This document shows positions 44,180-53,153 of a DNA stretch of 64,000 bases, in pieces (the first letter of the stretch is position 1; the number at the start of each line of letters is the position of its first letter). Made by a program: the position numbers and the translations under genes. Source of the stretch: Chloroflexota bacterium. GTDB taxonomy: Bacteria; Chloroflexota; Anaerolineae; Anaerolineales; Anaerolineaceae. The DNA lies in assembly GCA_029548365.1 (NCBI GenBank), contig JAKPNN010000019.1:1-64000 (forward strand), written 5' to 3'. Under the pieces are notes generated by a model. It ran no database searches, was not told where the DNA came from, and saw only the letters and a list, made by a program, of their open reading frames with translations.

Positions 44180-44665
44180 TTATCCGTGCTGGTCAATTGC
44201 ATTGCCCAGCCAGCCAGATTGGGCAATGAACAATAAGGTCTCCAGTGCCTGACAGGCGTGACTGCGTGTGTGTGCATCGAGATTGAGCGCGTCAAATTCG
44301 TCCTGATCCAGCACCAGGTAACCGCCGTCCGGAAACACCAGCAGGTCCAGCGCCAGGTCAACATAGCTGATAGAGCCCGGGACGATCTCTGCCGGGGTGG
44401 TGACGTTGCAATACCAGGCTTTCAGATGGTCATCATCGCGGTCGTGGATTTCGAAGATGTTATACCAGCGGTTTGAGTAATAACGTTCGAGATAGCGGTC
44501 ATTTTCCCGCAGGGTAATCCCATGAAAGGGAAGGTCAGGGCGGTTGAAAAAGGCTTCGATCAGGATGCTGTCTGCCTCCTGGCTGAGAACACGTCCTGTA
44601 TAACGCCAGGTTTCCTGGCGTTGGATGTTTAATTTACGAATGATGACATTCAGGGAGTCAGGCAT
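44180..44665 (-). CDS. DUF402 family protein, coupled to the thiamine transporter genes
   Basis: About 161 residues. Residues roughly 45-150 match the DUF402 fold: GITLRENDRYLERYYSNRWYNIFEIHD, KAWYCNVTTPAEI, YVDLALDLLVFPDGGYLVLDQDEFDAL. Characterised members hydrolyse nucleoside di- and triphosphates. The ATG at 44665 lies 5 nt after the thiQ stop, with a GGAG inside thiQ, so it is the last gene of the TPP-riboswitch operon. A role in dephosphorylating a thiamine phosphate or a nucleotide is an inference from this context. Confidence 0.82.
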   Translation of the reverse strand: MPDSLNVIIRKLNIQRQETWRYTGRVLSQEADSILIEAFFNRPDLPFHGITLRENDRYLERYYSNRWYNIFEIHDRDDDHLKAWYCNVTTPAEIVPGSISYVDLALDLLVFPDGGYLVLDQDEFDALNLDAHTRSHACQALETLLFIAQSGWLGNAIDQHG

Positions 44666-44670
44666 GGGGT

Positions 44671-45720
44671 TCAAGCTCCATTTTCAAGGCATAATACATC
44701 TGAGGGTGGATAGTGCACCTGCAGACGCTCTCCGATGGCTAGCGGGTTGGGCAGTAGGATTTTGAACTCGGGTAACCGGTCATTGATGGTCAGGGAAACC
44801 TGATATTTTTCACCCTGGAAAACCTGGTCGCTGACTCGACCTGCAAGCAGGTTCACCTCTTCAACGGAAGTCAGTTGCGCCTGTGATGGGCGAAAAAGCA
44901 ACGTTGCCCGCTGACCTGGCGCTGGGGATTGGCGGTCGCAACTGGCGTGTATCAGCCCCAGGGCTGTTTCAACCTGTAAAGGAGTCCGGGAGACCACGGT
45001 GCCTTCAACCAGGTTGCCCAGCCCAAAGAACCTGGCTACCCACTCATTGCGGGGATGGTGAAAGAATTCGTGAGGTCGCCCGCCCTGAATAATGGCACCC
45101 TGGTGGAGCAGCAGCAGGCGATCTGCCAAGGAAAAAGCCTCTTCCTGGTCGTGGGTGACGTAGATGGCGGGTATTTTGCTCTCATGCAGGATACGGCGCA
45201 ACTCCTGTCCGAGGTCTTCGCGCAGGGTTCGGTCCAGGGCGCCCAGGGGTTCATCCAGCATCAGCAGGCGGGGGTTTGGGGCTAGGGCACGCGCCAGTGC
45301 AACTCGCTGCTGTTCGCCGCCGGAGAGCTCGGTCACCTTGCGATGGGCAAAACCCGCCATACCGATGGTTTCCAGCGCGTGTTCAACCCGGGCGTTGATT
45401 TCATCAGCCGGCAGATTCTGCATCTTAAGCCCGAAGGCAATGTTTTCGGCAACATTGCGATGTGGGAAGAGGGCATAATCCTGGAACATGAGCCCAAAAC
45501 GGCGTTTATGCGTGGGAATCCCCGCCAGGGAGGCATGCTTCCAGTGAACATCGCCGCCTTCGGGTTCTTCCAGGCCGGCGATAATGCGCAGCAGGGTGCT
45601 CTTCCCGCTTCCGGACGGTCCTAAAAGGCACACGGTTTCATTTTCGTCCACGCTGAAGGAGACTCCCTTAAGCAGAGGCTGGCCTTCGTAGGACTTGTCG
45701 ATATTGATCACAGAGAGCAT
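44671..45720 (-). CDS. thiQ: Thiamine ABC transporter ATP-binding protein
   Basis: A 349-residue ATPase subunit. Walker A is GPSGSGKSTLLR, the signature LSGGEQQRVALARALAP and Walker B LLMLDEPLGALD, followed by YVTHDQEE. A C-terminal TOBE-like domain (about 270-345) makes it longer than E. coli ThiQ and closer to iron/putrescine importers such as FbpC and PotA. The thiamine role rests on the riboswitch and on ThiN upstream. It overlaps the permease stop (TAATG). Confidence 0.87.
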   Translation of the reverse strand: MLSVINIDKSYEGQPLLKGVSFSVDENETVCLLGPSGSGKSTLLRIIAGLEEPEGGDVHWKHASLAGIPTHKRRFGLMFQDYALFPHRNVAENIAFGLKMQNLPADEINARVEHALETIGMAGFAHRKVTELSGGEQQRVALARALAPNPRLLMLDEPLGALDRTLREDLGQELRRILHESKIPAIYVTHDQEEAFSLADRLLLLHQGAIIQGGRPHEFFHHPRNEWVARFFGLGNLVEGTVVSRTPLQVETALGLIHASCDRQSPAPGQRATLLFRPSQAQLTSVEEVNLLAGRVSDQVFQGEKYQVSLTINDRLPEFKILLPNPLAIGERLQVHYPPSDVLCLENGA

Positions 45721-47453
45721 TAATTTCCGTCCTTTTCGGATTTTTGCAGTCTTTCAATGGTGAAGATGCCCGCAGCACACACCAGCATCAGGATGGTGGA
45801 CATCGCCAGGGCCTGGCCGTAGTTCAGCGCGCCGGGCTGGGAGATATAGCGATAGATGGCTACGGGGAGGGTGGGGTAATCGGGCCGGACCAAAAACGTG
45901 CTGGCGCCAAATTCGCCCAGGGAAATGGTGAGCGCGAAGATTGTGCTGACCAGGATGGACGGAGTCATTAAGGGCAGGTCGACCTCGCGCCAAACCCGCA
46001 GCGGGGAGGCCCCCAACACTCGGGCGGCATTTCGCAGTGAAGTGGAAATATTCCTCAGCGCCGGGGAAAGGGTGCGCACAATAAAGGGCAGGGCCACCAG
46101 GGTATGTGCAATCGGGATCAGGAGCGGAAAGCGCAGGGTGCTGAAGGGCGGGCGGTTGAATACAATAATAAAGCCCAGTCCCAGGGTGATGGCGGATGCC
46201 CCGAGGGGCAGCATCAGCAGCGGGTCCAGAATTTTATTTAACGGCGTCCTGTACCTTTGCGCATAGGCGACCAGCAAACCCAGTGTGAGTGTAAGCCCAA
46301 TGGTAATCAGGGCAAACAGGAAGGAATTGCGCGCAGCCGTGATTGGCGGGACAAAGAACAGGTCGCCGCGGCGGTTAACCGCCAATTCGCGATAGAACTG
46401 CAGGGTTAAGCCGCGTTCGATTTCGCCGCGCTCGCCCCGGGTGGGTTCCAGCTTGACGATGGAGCGCAATGCCAGCGAGGACAGGGGCGCCACAAGCAGA
46501 ACGAAGAGCGTGGTGATGATCAGGATGAGCACCACGCGTTCAATCACCCGGGTTGGTTTGCGGGGGGTGATTCCCCGGGCGGGCGGCGCTGCAACCAGAT
46601 CACCCAGCCCGGAGGCCCGGTTGTGCCCGAGGGTGATCAACAGAGTGCATAGCAATTGCAGAATCGATAGAACGCTGGCCATGGGTAAGTTCAACAGGTG
46701 CAGGGCCTGGACATAAATTTCCACTTCTAAGGTTGCATATTGAGGTCCACCCAGCATGAGCACGACGCCAAAACTACTGAAATTGAACAGAAACACCAGC
46801 AAGGTACCGGAAAAAATGGCGGGCTTCAACTGGGGAAGTGTGATTTCCTTAAACGTGTGCCAGGGGCTGGCGCCCAGCACCTGGGAGGCATGCTGCAGAC
46901 GGATGTTCTGCTGAGACCAGGCATTGGAGACCACGCGCAGGATGATGGTGGTATTGTAAAACACGTGTGCAACGAGGATAGCGCCAAAGGTATTGAGAAA
47001 CTGGATCGGGGGCGTCGCGAGGTTGAACAGGGACATCAACCCCAGGTTGATCCAGCCGCGAGGGCCCAAAAGTGCGTTGAACCCGGCCGCAACGACCACG
47101 GTGGGCAGGATAAAGGGCAGTGTCGTCAGGGTTTTAAGGAATTTCTTGCCAGGAAAAGTGAAATGGGTGAATGCCCATGCGCCTGGCAGTCCGAGGATGA
47201 GGGTCAGCAGGGTGGACAGTGCTGCCTGGCGGATGGTGAAGGAAAGCGGCCGCCAGATGCGGGTGAGGTTGAGCGCGCTCATGTCGAATTCCCAGCCCGA
47301 TAAGGCACTGCCTTTCAGGGCCAGGTTGAACAGGGCTAATAGCGGCTGGTAAAAGAAATAACCCAGAAAAAGCGCTGGCACGAGCCAGAACAGCAAGCCC
47401 CTGAAAGCAGGACGCCTGGTCCATCTGCGGAGGGAGCGGTGTGAGGCATTCAA
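45720..47453 (-). CDS. thiP: Thiamine ABC transporter permease, two-domain
   Basis: A 577-residue inner-membrane permease made of two fused BPD_transp domains, about 12 helices. The EAA loops are ASQVLGASPWHTFKEITLPQLKPA in the first half and ARVLGASPLRVWREVDLPLMTPS in the second. This layout fits ThiP and FbpB-type permeases. The start appears to be TTG at 47453, overlapping the thiB stop codon, which implies translational coupling. Confidence 0.9.
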   Translation of the reverse strand: MNASHRSLRRWTRRPAFRGLLFWLVPALFLGYFFYQPLLALFNLALKGSALSGWEFDMSALNLTRIWRPLSFTIRQAALSTLLTLILGLPGAWAFTHFTFPGKKFLKTLTTLPFILPTVVVAAGFNALLGPRGWINLGLMSLFNLATPPIQFLNTFGAILVAHVFYNTTIILRVVSNAWSQQNIRLQHASQVLGASPWHTFKEITLPQLKPAIFSGTLLVFLFNFSSFGVVLMLGGPQYATLEVEIYVQALHLLNLPMASVLSILQLLCTLLITLGHNRASGLGDLVAAPPARGITPRKPTRVIERVVLILIITTLFVLLVAPLSSLALRSIVKLEPTRGERGEIERGLTLQFYRELAVNRRGDLFFVPPITAARNSFLFALITIGLTLTLGLLVAYAQRYRTPLNKILDPLLMLPLGASAITLGLGFIIVFNRPPFSTLRFPLLIPIAHTLVALPFIVRTLSPALRNISTSLRNAARVLGASPLRVWREVDLPLMTPSILVSTIFALTISLGEFGASTFLVRPDYPTLPVAIYRYISQPGALNYGQALAMSTILMLVCAAGIFTIERLQKSEKDGN

Positions 47454-48505
47454 TCCAGGATGGTCTCCAGCCAGGCGTTAATCCAGGCTTCCCGTTTGGC
47501 GTCGATCAGTTCGGGCGGCAGGCTGGCGGGTTGATCGGGGGTGTCGACATGTTCCAGGAAGGCTTGCGGCAGGCTGGCCTGTGGATTAACCGGAAAGACG
47601 AACATCTGCAACGGGATATCTTCCTGGAAGGGGACGCTGAGCATAAAGTCCACAAAGATTTTTGCCTGGTCAGGGTTGGCTGCATTTTTGAGGATGCCAA
47701 CGAATTCGATTTGCCTGAAGCAGGTATCTGGCCCGATGATTGAGCCTGTGGGGGCCTGGGCAAGCTCGGTTTCTGCAAAGATTACCTCTGCTGCCGGGCT
47801 GGAGCCATAGGATACGACCATGGGCTGCGGTCCCCGCCCACTCGAGCCGCTGAAATTGGTATAGTAAGCCGTCTCCCAATCGCTGACGACGACCACGTCA
47901 TTGTGCTTGAGCGCAGCCCAGTAATCCAGGTAGCCGTCTTCGCCGAAGTGGGCGATGGTTGCCATCAGGAAAGATAGACCGGGCGATGAGGTGGCCGGGT
48001 TTTGCACCACCAGCAGACCGGCATATTGGGGCTCCGTTAACGCCTTCAGTGAGGACGGGACGGGCAGGTTGTGATCAGCAAAATAGGCTTTGTCGTAATT
48101 GATGCACACATCGCCATAATCGATGGGCAGGGCGAAGTTACCCGGGTCGAGTTTAAACGCAGCGGGGATGTGAGCCAACATCGGTGAATCATAGGCGATG
48201 AAGAGCTCTTCTTCCAGAGCGCGGGTCAGGAAGGTGTTGTCAAGACCAAAGAACACATCGGCAACCGGGTTTTCTTTGGTCAAAATAGCCTGGTTGAGCG
48301 TGGTGCCGGCGTCGCCGCCGCGCACAAAGACGACCTTCACATCATGTTCGGATTCAAAGTCTGCGATGAGCTCTTCGCTGATGGCGAAGGAATCATGGGT
48401 CACGACAGTTATGGATTGGGTCTCAGCCGGGCGGGCTGAAGGCGCACAGGCACCGATGAGCAGGGTAAAGATCAAAACGAGCAGGGCGAATATTATTTTT
48501 CGCAT
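47450..48505 (-). CDS. thiB: Thiamine-binding lipoprotein
   Basis: A 351-residue solute-binding protein. The signal peptide ends in a LIGAC lipobox. The mature part opens with SITVVTHDSFAIS and continues VVFVRGGDAGTTLNQAI, matching ThiB (family 1 extracellular binding proteins). YGDVCINYDKAYF and NPATSSPGLSFLMATI are also ThiB-like, the latter contacting thiamine phosphate or diphosphate in the E. coli protein. It lies 9 nt after thiN. Confidence 0.92.
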   Translation of the reverse strand: MRKIIFALLVLIFTLLIGACAPSARPAETQSITVVTHDSFAISEELIADFESEHDVKVVFVRGGDAGTTLNQAILTKENPVADVFFGLDNTFLTRALEEELFIAYDSPMLAHIPAAFKLDPGNFALPIDYGDVCINYDKAYFADHNLPVPSSLKALTEPQYAGLLVVQNPATSSPGLSFLMATIAHFGEDGYLDYWAALKHNDVVVVSDWETAYYTNFSGSSGRGPQPMVVSYGSSPAAEVIFAETELAQAPTGSIIGPDTCFRQIEFVGILKNAANPDQAKIFVDFMLSVPFQEDIPLQMFVFPVNPQASLPQAFLEHVDTPDQPASLPPELIDAKREAWINAWLETILD

Positions 48506-48514
48506 GGGTTTACC

Positions 48515-49180
48515 TCACTTTGTAGAAGGTTGTCGGGCTTCATGAATGCACAGCAGCAATCCTGATTGAATCGAAATACTGGCTGTGGGCGCGTTCATTT
48601 CATTGCTGATCCCGAGGGTGTTATCCGGGAACAGTGCGCCGTTATTCAGGGAATAGCGCAGGCCATCGGTGTGAACGCCGGTAACCGGTCCATTCAGCGG
48701 CAGCAGTGAGACCCGCTGACCGATTTCTCCGCGGAGTTTTGCTGATTTACGGATGAGAAAGACCTCGCTATGCCCGTCAATCAGGCGGATATTGACATCA
48801 GCCAGGTCGGGGCGGGTGAGGAGGAAGATATTGGCAAGGGTTTGGTCCAGGCGCCCTCCCAGGGCTGCGACCACACGGATCATGTCCGGCGCCAGTTCCA
48901 GGGCTGTGTCCAGGGCAAGGTGCAGATCGGTTTCATCTTTGTCGGTCGGGAAGGTCCGGATTTCAACCCCGACGAGGCGCAAACGCTGAACTGCGTCCGG
49001 GTCGGCAGAATCGAGGTCGCCGATCACCATGTGCGGGGTTAATCCCAGGGTTTCCAGGTGTCTTAATCCCCCATCAACGGCGATCAGATAGTCGGTATTC
49101 TGCAGGGTGGTGCGGATATTATCAGGTTCGGGAAGTTCGCCGTTAACAAACAGGAAAACTCGGATTGGGCTGTGAGTCAT
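48515..49180 (-). CDS. thiN: Thiamine diphosphokinase
   Basis: Converts thiamine plus ATP to thiamine diphosphate; 221 residues. The N-terminal catalytic domain shows LIAVDGGLRHLETLGLTPHMVIGDLDSAD, then FPTDKDETDLHLALD and ALGGRLDQTLANIFLL, all diagnostic of TPK. The C-terminal beta-sandwich includes LLPLNGPVTGVHTDGLRYSLNNGAL. It is the first gene of the operon. Its ATG follows directly on the T run of the riboswitch terminator, and its AAAGGG ribosome binding site is in the hairpin's 3' arm. Confidence 0.95.
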   Translation of the reverse strand: MTHSPIRVFLFVNGELPEPDNIRTTLQNTDYLIAVDGGLRHLETLGLTPHMVIGDLDSADPDAVQRLRLVGVEIRTFPTDKDETDLHLALDTALELAPDMIRVVAALGGRLDQTLANIFLLTRPDLADVNIRLIDGHSEVFLIRKSAKLRGEIGQRVSLLPLNGPVTGVHTDGLRYSLNNGALFPDNTLGISNEMNAPTASISIQSGLLLCIHEARQPSTK

Positions 49181-49214
49181 AAAAACACCCTTTCTTCCCG
49201 GAGAGGGTGTTTTT
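49181..49214 (-). terminator. Riboswitch-controlled terminator and ribosome-binding-site sequester
   Basis: A perfect 11 bp stem (AAAAACACCCT/AGGGTGTTTTT) with a 12 nt loop ends directly at the thiN ATG. The 3' arm holds the AAAGGG ribosome binding site, so the hairpin can block both transcription and translation. The upstream CCGGCGGAGGG of the aptamer is complementary to CCCTCTCCGG in the 5' arm and loop, forming a plausible antiterminator. Confidence 0.85.
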
Positions 49215-49227
49215 GGTGTTGATGCAT

Positions 49228-49314
49228 CATCCCTCCGCCGGCATTATCCGGATCAGGTCTTGCGGGTCGAGGACCTGCGTCCTCCTCTCAGCCTGAAGTC
49301 TCAGGCTCCCCGTT
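49228..49314 (-). ncRNA. TPP riboswitch aptamer (THI element)
   Basis: On the minus strand the conserved THI-box blocks occur in order: GGGGAGCC, CTGAGAGGA, GACC, ACCTGATCCGGATAATGCC and GGAGGGA. This is the thiamine diphosphate aptamer. With TPP bound, the downstream terminator forms and thiN-thiB-thiP-thiQ-DUF402 is shut off. Confidence 0.96.
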
Positions 49315-49333
49315 TAATCAATATTCTATAGAA

Positions 49334-49363
49334 ATCTTACCCCATATAAGGGTCGCCCGTCAA
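49334..49363 (-). promoter_or_regulatory. Promoter of the thi operon
   Basis: TTGACG (49358-49363) and TAAGAT (49334-49339) are spaced by 18 nt, placing the start just before the aptamer. Confidence 0.6.
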
Positions 49364-49387
49364 TCCGATGACCGGGGATGACGATTT

Positions 49388-50236
49388 TTAATCAAAGTTT
49401 GATCCTGGCTCAATGATGGTGGGTTGGGCCTCTTCCACCTTTTTCTTTCGTGCCAGCACGACGATGACAATCACGATGACAATAACGGCGATCAGAGTCA
49501 GGCAGCACAAACAGCCAACGACGTAAGGAACCCAGTTGAAACCCTCACCCAGGTCCAGGTCGGGTAACAGGCTGCTGGATTTGATCCTGTAAACCGCCCA
49601 AAATTCAATCGGCTCGGTCAGTTTCATCAAATCTACCAATGGAATTTCCCAAACGATGACCTTGTTGGTTGGATCATAGATCGCCATGGGGTCAGCTTCA
49701 ATAAATTCTTCTACGTGCAGCTCAAGCCTGTGTTTGTCTTCAGCCATGAAGGACTCGAACAAACCGAGAGAATCCTGATCAATCCCATCACCCATCTCTG
49801 AACCGTAATCCGTGGTTTGTGAGAACCGAAATGTGCCATCATTGTTATCGGTTATGGTAAAGGCAAAAGCATCCATTTCGGCGCCCTCATCGAATTGGAA
49901 TCCTTTGGTCATGTCTAACAATTCAATTTCCATGACGATGTGGAAGGCTCGATCTTCTGAGTCATAATAGCTGTTGACAGAAGCACCTTTAAGGTTTGGA
50001 TCGTCAGATGTCAGATCTTCCGGGGAGACAGCAAATTCCTGTAATATTTCTTCGCGGTTGTCCTCTGCCGTTCCTTCAAAGCCCATGAAAGAGAGCATAT
50101 TTTCTGAAAGGATCATTTCAACTTCATATTTACCCGAATTATCCTGGTTGTGCCATATTTTTTGAGTCACCTGCATACAACCACTTAAGGTAAGTATCAT
50201 TACTAAACTCAGAACCGCCAGCATCTTTTTATTCAT
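49388..50236 (-). CDS. Membrane-anchored lipoprotein of unknown function
   Basis: About 282 residues. The signal peptide MNKKMLAVLSLVMILTLSGC ends in a lipobox. A beta-rich extracytoplasmic domain follows (MQVTQKIWHNQDNSGKYEVEMILSENML). Near the C terminus is a transmembrane helix (VVGCLCCLTLIAVIVIVIVIVVLA) and a basic stop-transfer sequence (RKKK). Lipid anchor and C-terminal helix would tether both ends. It resembles the LppM/DUF3153-type lipoproteins loosely. An AAGGAGG ribosome binding site supports the ATG at 50236; the frame opens at 50266. Confidence 0.75.
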   Translation of the reverse strand: MNKKMLAVLSLVMILTLSGCMQVTQKIWHNQDNSGKYEVEMILSENMLSFMGFEGTAEDNREEILQEFAVSPEDLTSDDPNLKGASVNSYYDSEDRAFHIVMEIELLDMTKGFQFDEGAEMDAFAFTITDNNDGTFRFSQTTDYGSEMGDGIDQDSLGLFESFMAEDKHRLELHVEEFIEADPMAIYDPTNKVIVWEIPLVDLMKLTEPIEFWAVYRIKSSSLLPDLDLGEGFNWVPYVVGCLCCLTLIAVIVIVIVIVVLARKKKVEEAQPTIIEPGSNFD

Positions 50237-50340
50237 TTGTAGCCTCCTTCTATAGCCCGAGAACAATAGCTAATTCCTGAGTTTATCATGATTTTGGTAA
50301 ATATGACTCTTTCTGTAGAGGCACGCTATGCCTTGCCCCT

Positions 50341-50800
50341 ACGGGTTGAGCGAATATTTGCCATGATCGTAAATAAAAAAACGGGCCCGGCATATGGCCA
50401 TGACCGCAGGACTCCACATGGTAAGGGCACGGCACGCCGTGCCCCTACGGGTTGAGCGAATATTCGCCATAATCGTAAATAAAAAAACTGAGCCCTGCGT
50501 ATGACCATAACCGCAGGACTCCACGTGGTAAGGGCACGGCACGCCGAGCTCCTACGGGGTGAGCGAATATTCGACATGATCGTAAATAAAAAAACGGGCT
50601 TTGCGTATGGCCTTGACCGCAGGGCTTCACATGGTAAGGGCACGGCACGCCGTGCCCCTACGGGTTGAGTGAATATTTGACATGATCGTAAGTAAAAAAA
50701 CTGAGCCCGGCGTATGACCATAACCGCAGGGCTTCACATGGTAAGGGCACGGCATGACGTAACCCTGAGGTATGATAGAATATTCGTCATGATCGTAAAT
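50341..50800. repeat. Tandem repeat array, ~106 bp period, about 4.3 copies
   Basis: The ATCGTAAATAAAAA landmark recurs at 50366, 50472, 50579, 50685 and 50792, spacings of 106, 107, 106 and 107. Each unit also contains CCGCAGGACT/GCTTCACATGGTAAGGG and a palindrome GGGCACGGC-AC-GCCGTGCCC followed by CTACGGGTTGAG. An open frame on the minus strand is an artefact of the repeat. The remaining spacer to 50943 is AT-rich, with a possible TTGATG/TAGAAA promoter pair before the ABC gene. Confidence 0.95.
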
Positions 50801-50943
50801 AATAAAATTGATTATTTTTATTCAAAAACCGAAATCAGCTCCATTTCTTGCGCCAATTTACAATAATTTAATAATTTTGATGGTAAAATATTTCTTTTTA
50901 GAAATAGCTATCAGTTATTATTTAATTCATATTGGGAGGTTTT

Positions 50944-51888
50944 ATGCCACCGATCGTAGAAGTTATCAATCTCGTTAAAAAGTATGGCGACCTGACCGCG
51001 GTAGACGGGATCAGCTTTACCGTGCAGGAGGGTGAAATCTTCAGCCTGTTGGGCCCCAACGGCGCCGGAAAAACTACAACGCTTTCGATTCTTTCAACCC
51101 TGTTCTCACCCACCGCCGGGGAAGCCATCATCTGCGGTCACCCGGTGACCAAAGAGCCGATGGCGGTCAAACGAGTCATCGGTGTTGTGCCCCAGGAAAT
51201 TGCCCTGTACGAAGACCTGACCGCGTTGGAAAACCTGAATTTCTGGGGGAAGATGTATGGCCTGTCCGGACGTGACCTTTCCAGGCGCATTGACCAGGTG
51301 TTGGAGCTGACTGGCTTGAAAGAGCGTGCCAGGCAGCGCATCAAAACCTATTCCGGAGGGATGAAGCGGCGGGTTAACATTGGCGTTGGCTTGCTGCACC
51401 AACCGCGCTTGCTGTTTATGGATGAGCCCACGGTGGGGATCGATCCACAATCTCGGCGCGCCATCCTCGATTCGGTAAAAGAACTCAACCGGGCAGGGAT
51501 GACAATCCTGTACACGACGCATTATATGGAAGAAGCCCAGGAGCTTTCGGATCGGGTTGGCATTATTGACCACGGCAAGCTGATCGCCCTGGGTACCCAG
51601 GATGAACTCACCGCCCAGGTAGGTGAGATGGATACGCTGATTCTCCATTTGGGAGAGAACGAGGATCCCATTCACCTGGCTGAAGGACTTAAATCACTGC
51701 CGGGGGTGCTGCAGGCCAACCCCACGGACCACGAAGTGGCGATTGTCACGGCTTCTGCAGAAGAAGCGCTGGCGCCGGTTGTCTCACGAGCCAATGAGAT
51801 GGGGTTTAAGATTTATTCTGTGGACATGCGAGAACCCAACCTGGAGGCTGTCTTTTTGCATTTGACCGGACGGGCGTTAAGGGAGTGA
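50944..51888 (+). CDS. ABC exporter ATP-binding protein (ABC-2 type)
   Basis: A 314-residue DrrA/CcmA-type ATPase. Walker A is GPNGAGKTTTL, the Q-loop is VPQEIALYEDLTA, the signature is YSGGMKRRVNIGVGLLHQP, and Walker B is LLFMDEPTVGID, followed by TTHYMEEAQ. The C-terminal ~80 residues are the usual DrrA extension. The ATG at 50944 has GGGAGG 6 nt upstream. It forms an operon with the two permease genes downstream and is probably an exporter of a lipophilic or antimicrobial compound. Confidence 0.92.
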   Translation: MPPIVEVINLVKKYGDLTAVDGISFTVQEGEIFSLLGPNGAGKTTTLSILSTLFSPTAGEAIICGHPVTKEPMAVKRVIGVVPQEIALYEDLTALENLNFWGKMYGLSGRDLSRRIDQVLELTGLKERARQRIKTYSGGMKRRVNIGVGLLHQPRLLFMDEPTVGIDPQSRRAILDSVKELNRAGMTILYTTHYMEEAQELSDRVGIIDHGKLIALGTQDELTAQVGEMDTLILHLGENEDPIHLAEGLKSLPGVLQANPTDHEVAIVTASAEEALAPVVSRANEMGFKIYSVDMREPNLEAVFLHLTGRALRE

Positions 51889-51892
51889 GATC

Positions 51893-53146
51893 ATGGGCTT
51901 ACGAAAGTTATTTTTAATTGCGTTTAAAGATTTACGCCTGATCTTCCGCGACCCCGCTGCCCTGATCATGATGCTGTTAGCGCCGTTCCTGTTGACCATT
52001 GGCATGGGGGCGCTCACCGGGGGCTTCTCGGGCGGGGGTGGATCGACCTTCAGCGACATCCCTGTTGAGATCGTCAACCTGGATGAGGGCATTTTAGGGC
52101 AAACGCTGGTGGATGTGTTCACTTCACCTGAACTGGAAGCGCTGGTTTCGCCCAGGTTATCTACGGACCTGGGCGCAGCGCAGGCGCTGGTCGATTCCAA
52201 CCAGAGCGCGGCAGTGGTGTGCATCCCGGCTGGTTTCAGTGAAAGCCTCCTTTCACCCAGGACACAGGGGAGCTCTGCGGCGCCGATTGAATTTTATGCC
52301 AACCCCACCATGCCTAACAGCGCTGGCTTTCTGCGCTCCCTGGTGGACCAATTCGTCAACCAGGTGGAGATCGGACGGGTTTCAGGTGAGGTAATTGTCA
52401 CCCAGTTGCTGGAAAATGGCCTTATCTCCTACCAGCAGGCGCCGGATATCGGCGCGCAGATCGGTTATGAAATGGGGCAGGCATCCGCCACCAGCTCTTC
52501 AATTCGTATCAAGGCGGATCTTGCCGAAGGCGAAGCGCTGGAATTTAACATCCTGGCTTATATGGCGCCCAGCATGGCGCTGATGTTCCTGATGTTCACC
52601 GTCACCTATGGTGCACGCTCGCTGCTGGTGGAGGACCGGGCTGGCACCCTGCCGCGCATGTTGGTGGCGCCAACCTCCTCAGCCAGTGTGCTGGGCGGAA
52701 AATTTGCAGGGATTTTCCTCACCGCAATTGCCCAACTTACCATCTTAATTGGCGGCACATCGCTGATGTTCAGTTTGCAGTGGGGCGATACAATGGGTGT
52801 GATCCTGCTGATCCTGGCGGCTGCTTTTGGCGCGACTGGCTGGGGAGTCTTGTTCGCAGCTATCCTGAAGACGCCGGGTCAAATTGCGGTCACCGGTTCT
52901 GCGGTGATGCTGCTGTTTGGGCTGCTGGGCGGCAGTTTTTTTGACCTGAGCATGCTGCCGGGTTGGGTGCAGATGCTGAACAAGATCACACCCAACTTTT
53001 GGGGCAACGATGGTTTTTTCATCCTTGGCATTGGCGGTCAGGTGAAAGACATCAGCACACATTTGACCGCGCTGCTGATCATGGGTGGTGTGCTGTTTGC
53101 CTTTGCTTCCATCTGGATTGGCAAACGCGGACTGGCACGAAAGTGA
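51893..53146 (+). CDS. ABC-2 type permease A
   Basis: A 417-residue permease with one N-terminal helix, a large extracytoplasmic loop (about 55-220) and five C-terminal helices, the layout of ABC-2_membrane_3 proteins. The loop contains a VEIVNLDEGILGQTLVD stretch, and the first cytoplasmic part has KDLRLIFRDPAALIMMLLAPF. It begins 4 nt after the ATPase stop codon. Confidence 0.88.
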   Translation: MGLRKLFLIAFKDLRLIFRDPAALIMMLLAPFLLTIGMGALTGGFSGGGGSTFSDIPVEIVNLDEGILGQTLVDVFTSPELEALVSPRLSTDLGAAQALVDSNQSAAVVCIPAGFSESLLSPRTQGSSAAPIEFYANPTMPNSAGFLRSLVDQFVNQVEIGRVSGEVIVTQLLENGLISYQQAPDIGAQIGYEMGQASATSSSIRIKADLAEGEALEFNILAYMAPSMALMFLMFTVTYGARSLLVEDRAGTLPRMLVAPTSSASVLGGKFAGIFLTAIAQLTILIGGTSLMFSLQWGDTMGVILLILAAAFGATGWGVLFAAILKTPGQIAVTGSAVMLLFGLLGGSFFDLSMLPGWVQMLNKITPNFWGNDGFFILGIGGQVKDISTHLTALLIMGGVLFAFASIWIGKRGLARK

Positions 53147-53153
53147 GGTGGCA

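Noticed and set aside
50326-50721. Open frames of 67-131 codons within the 106 bp array
   Set aside because: They arise from the repeat itself (106 bp units drifting through frames), have no ribosome binding site and end at arbitrary points.
50341-50800. CRISPR array
   Set aside because: The whole ~106 bp unit is repeated, with no unique spacers and no cas genes nearby.
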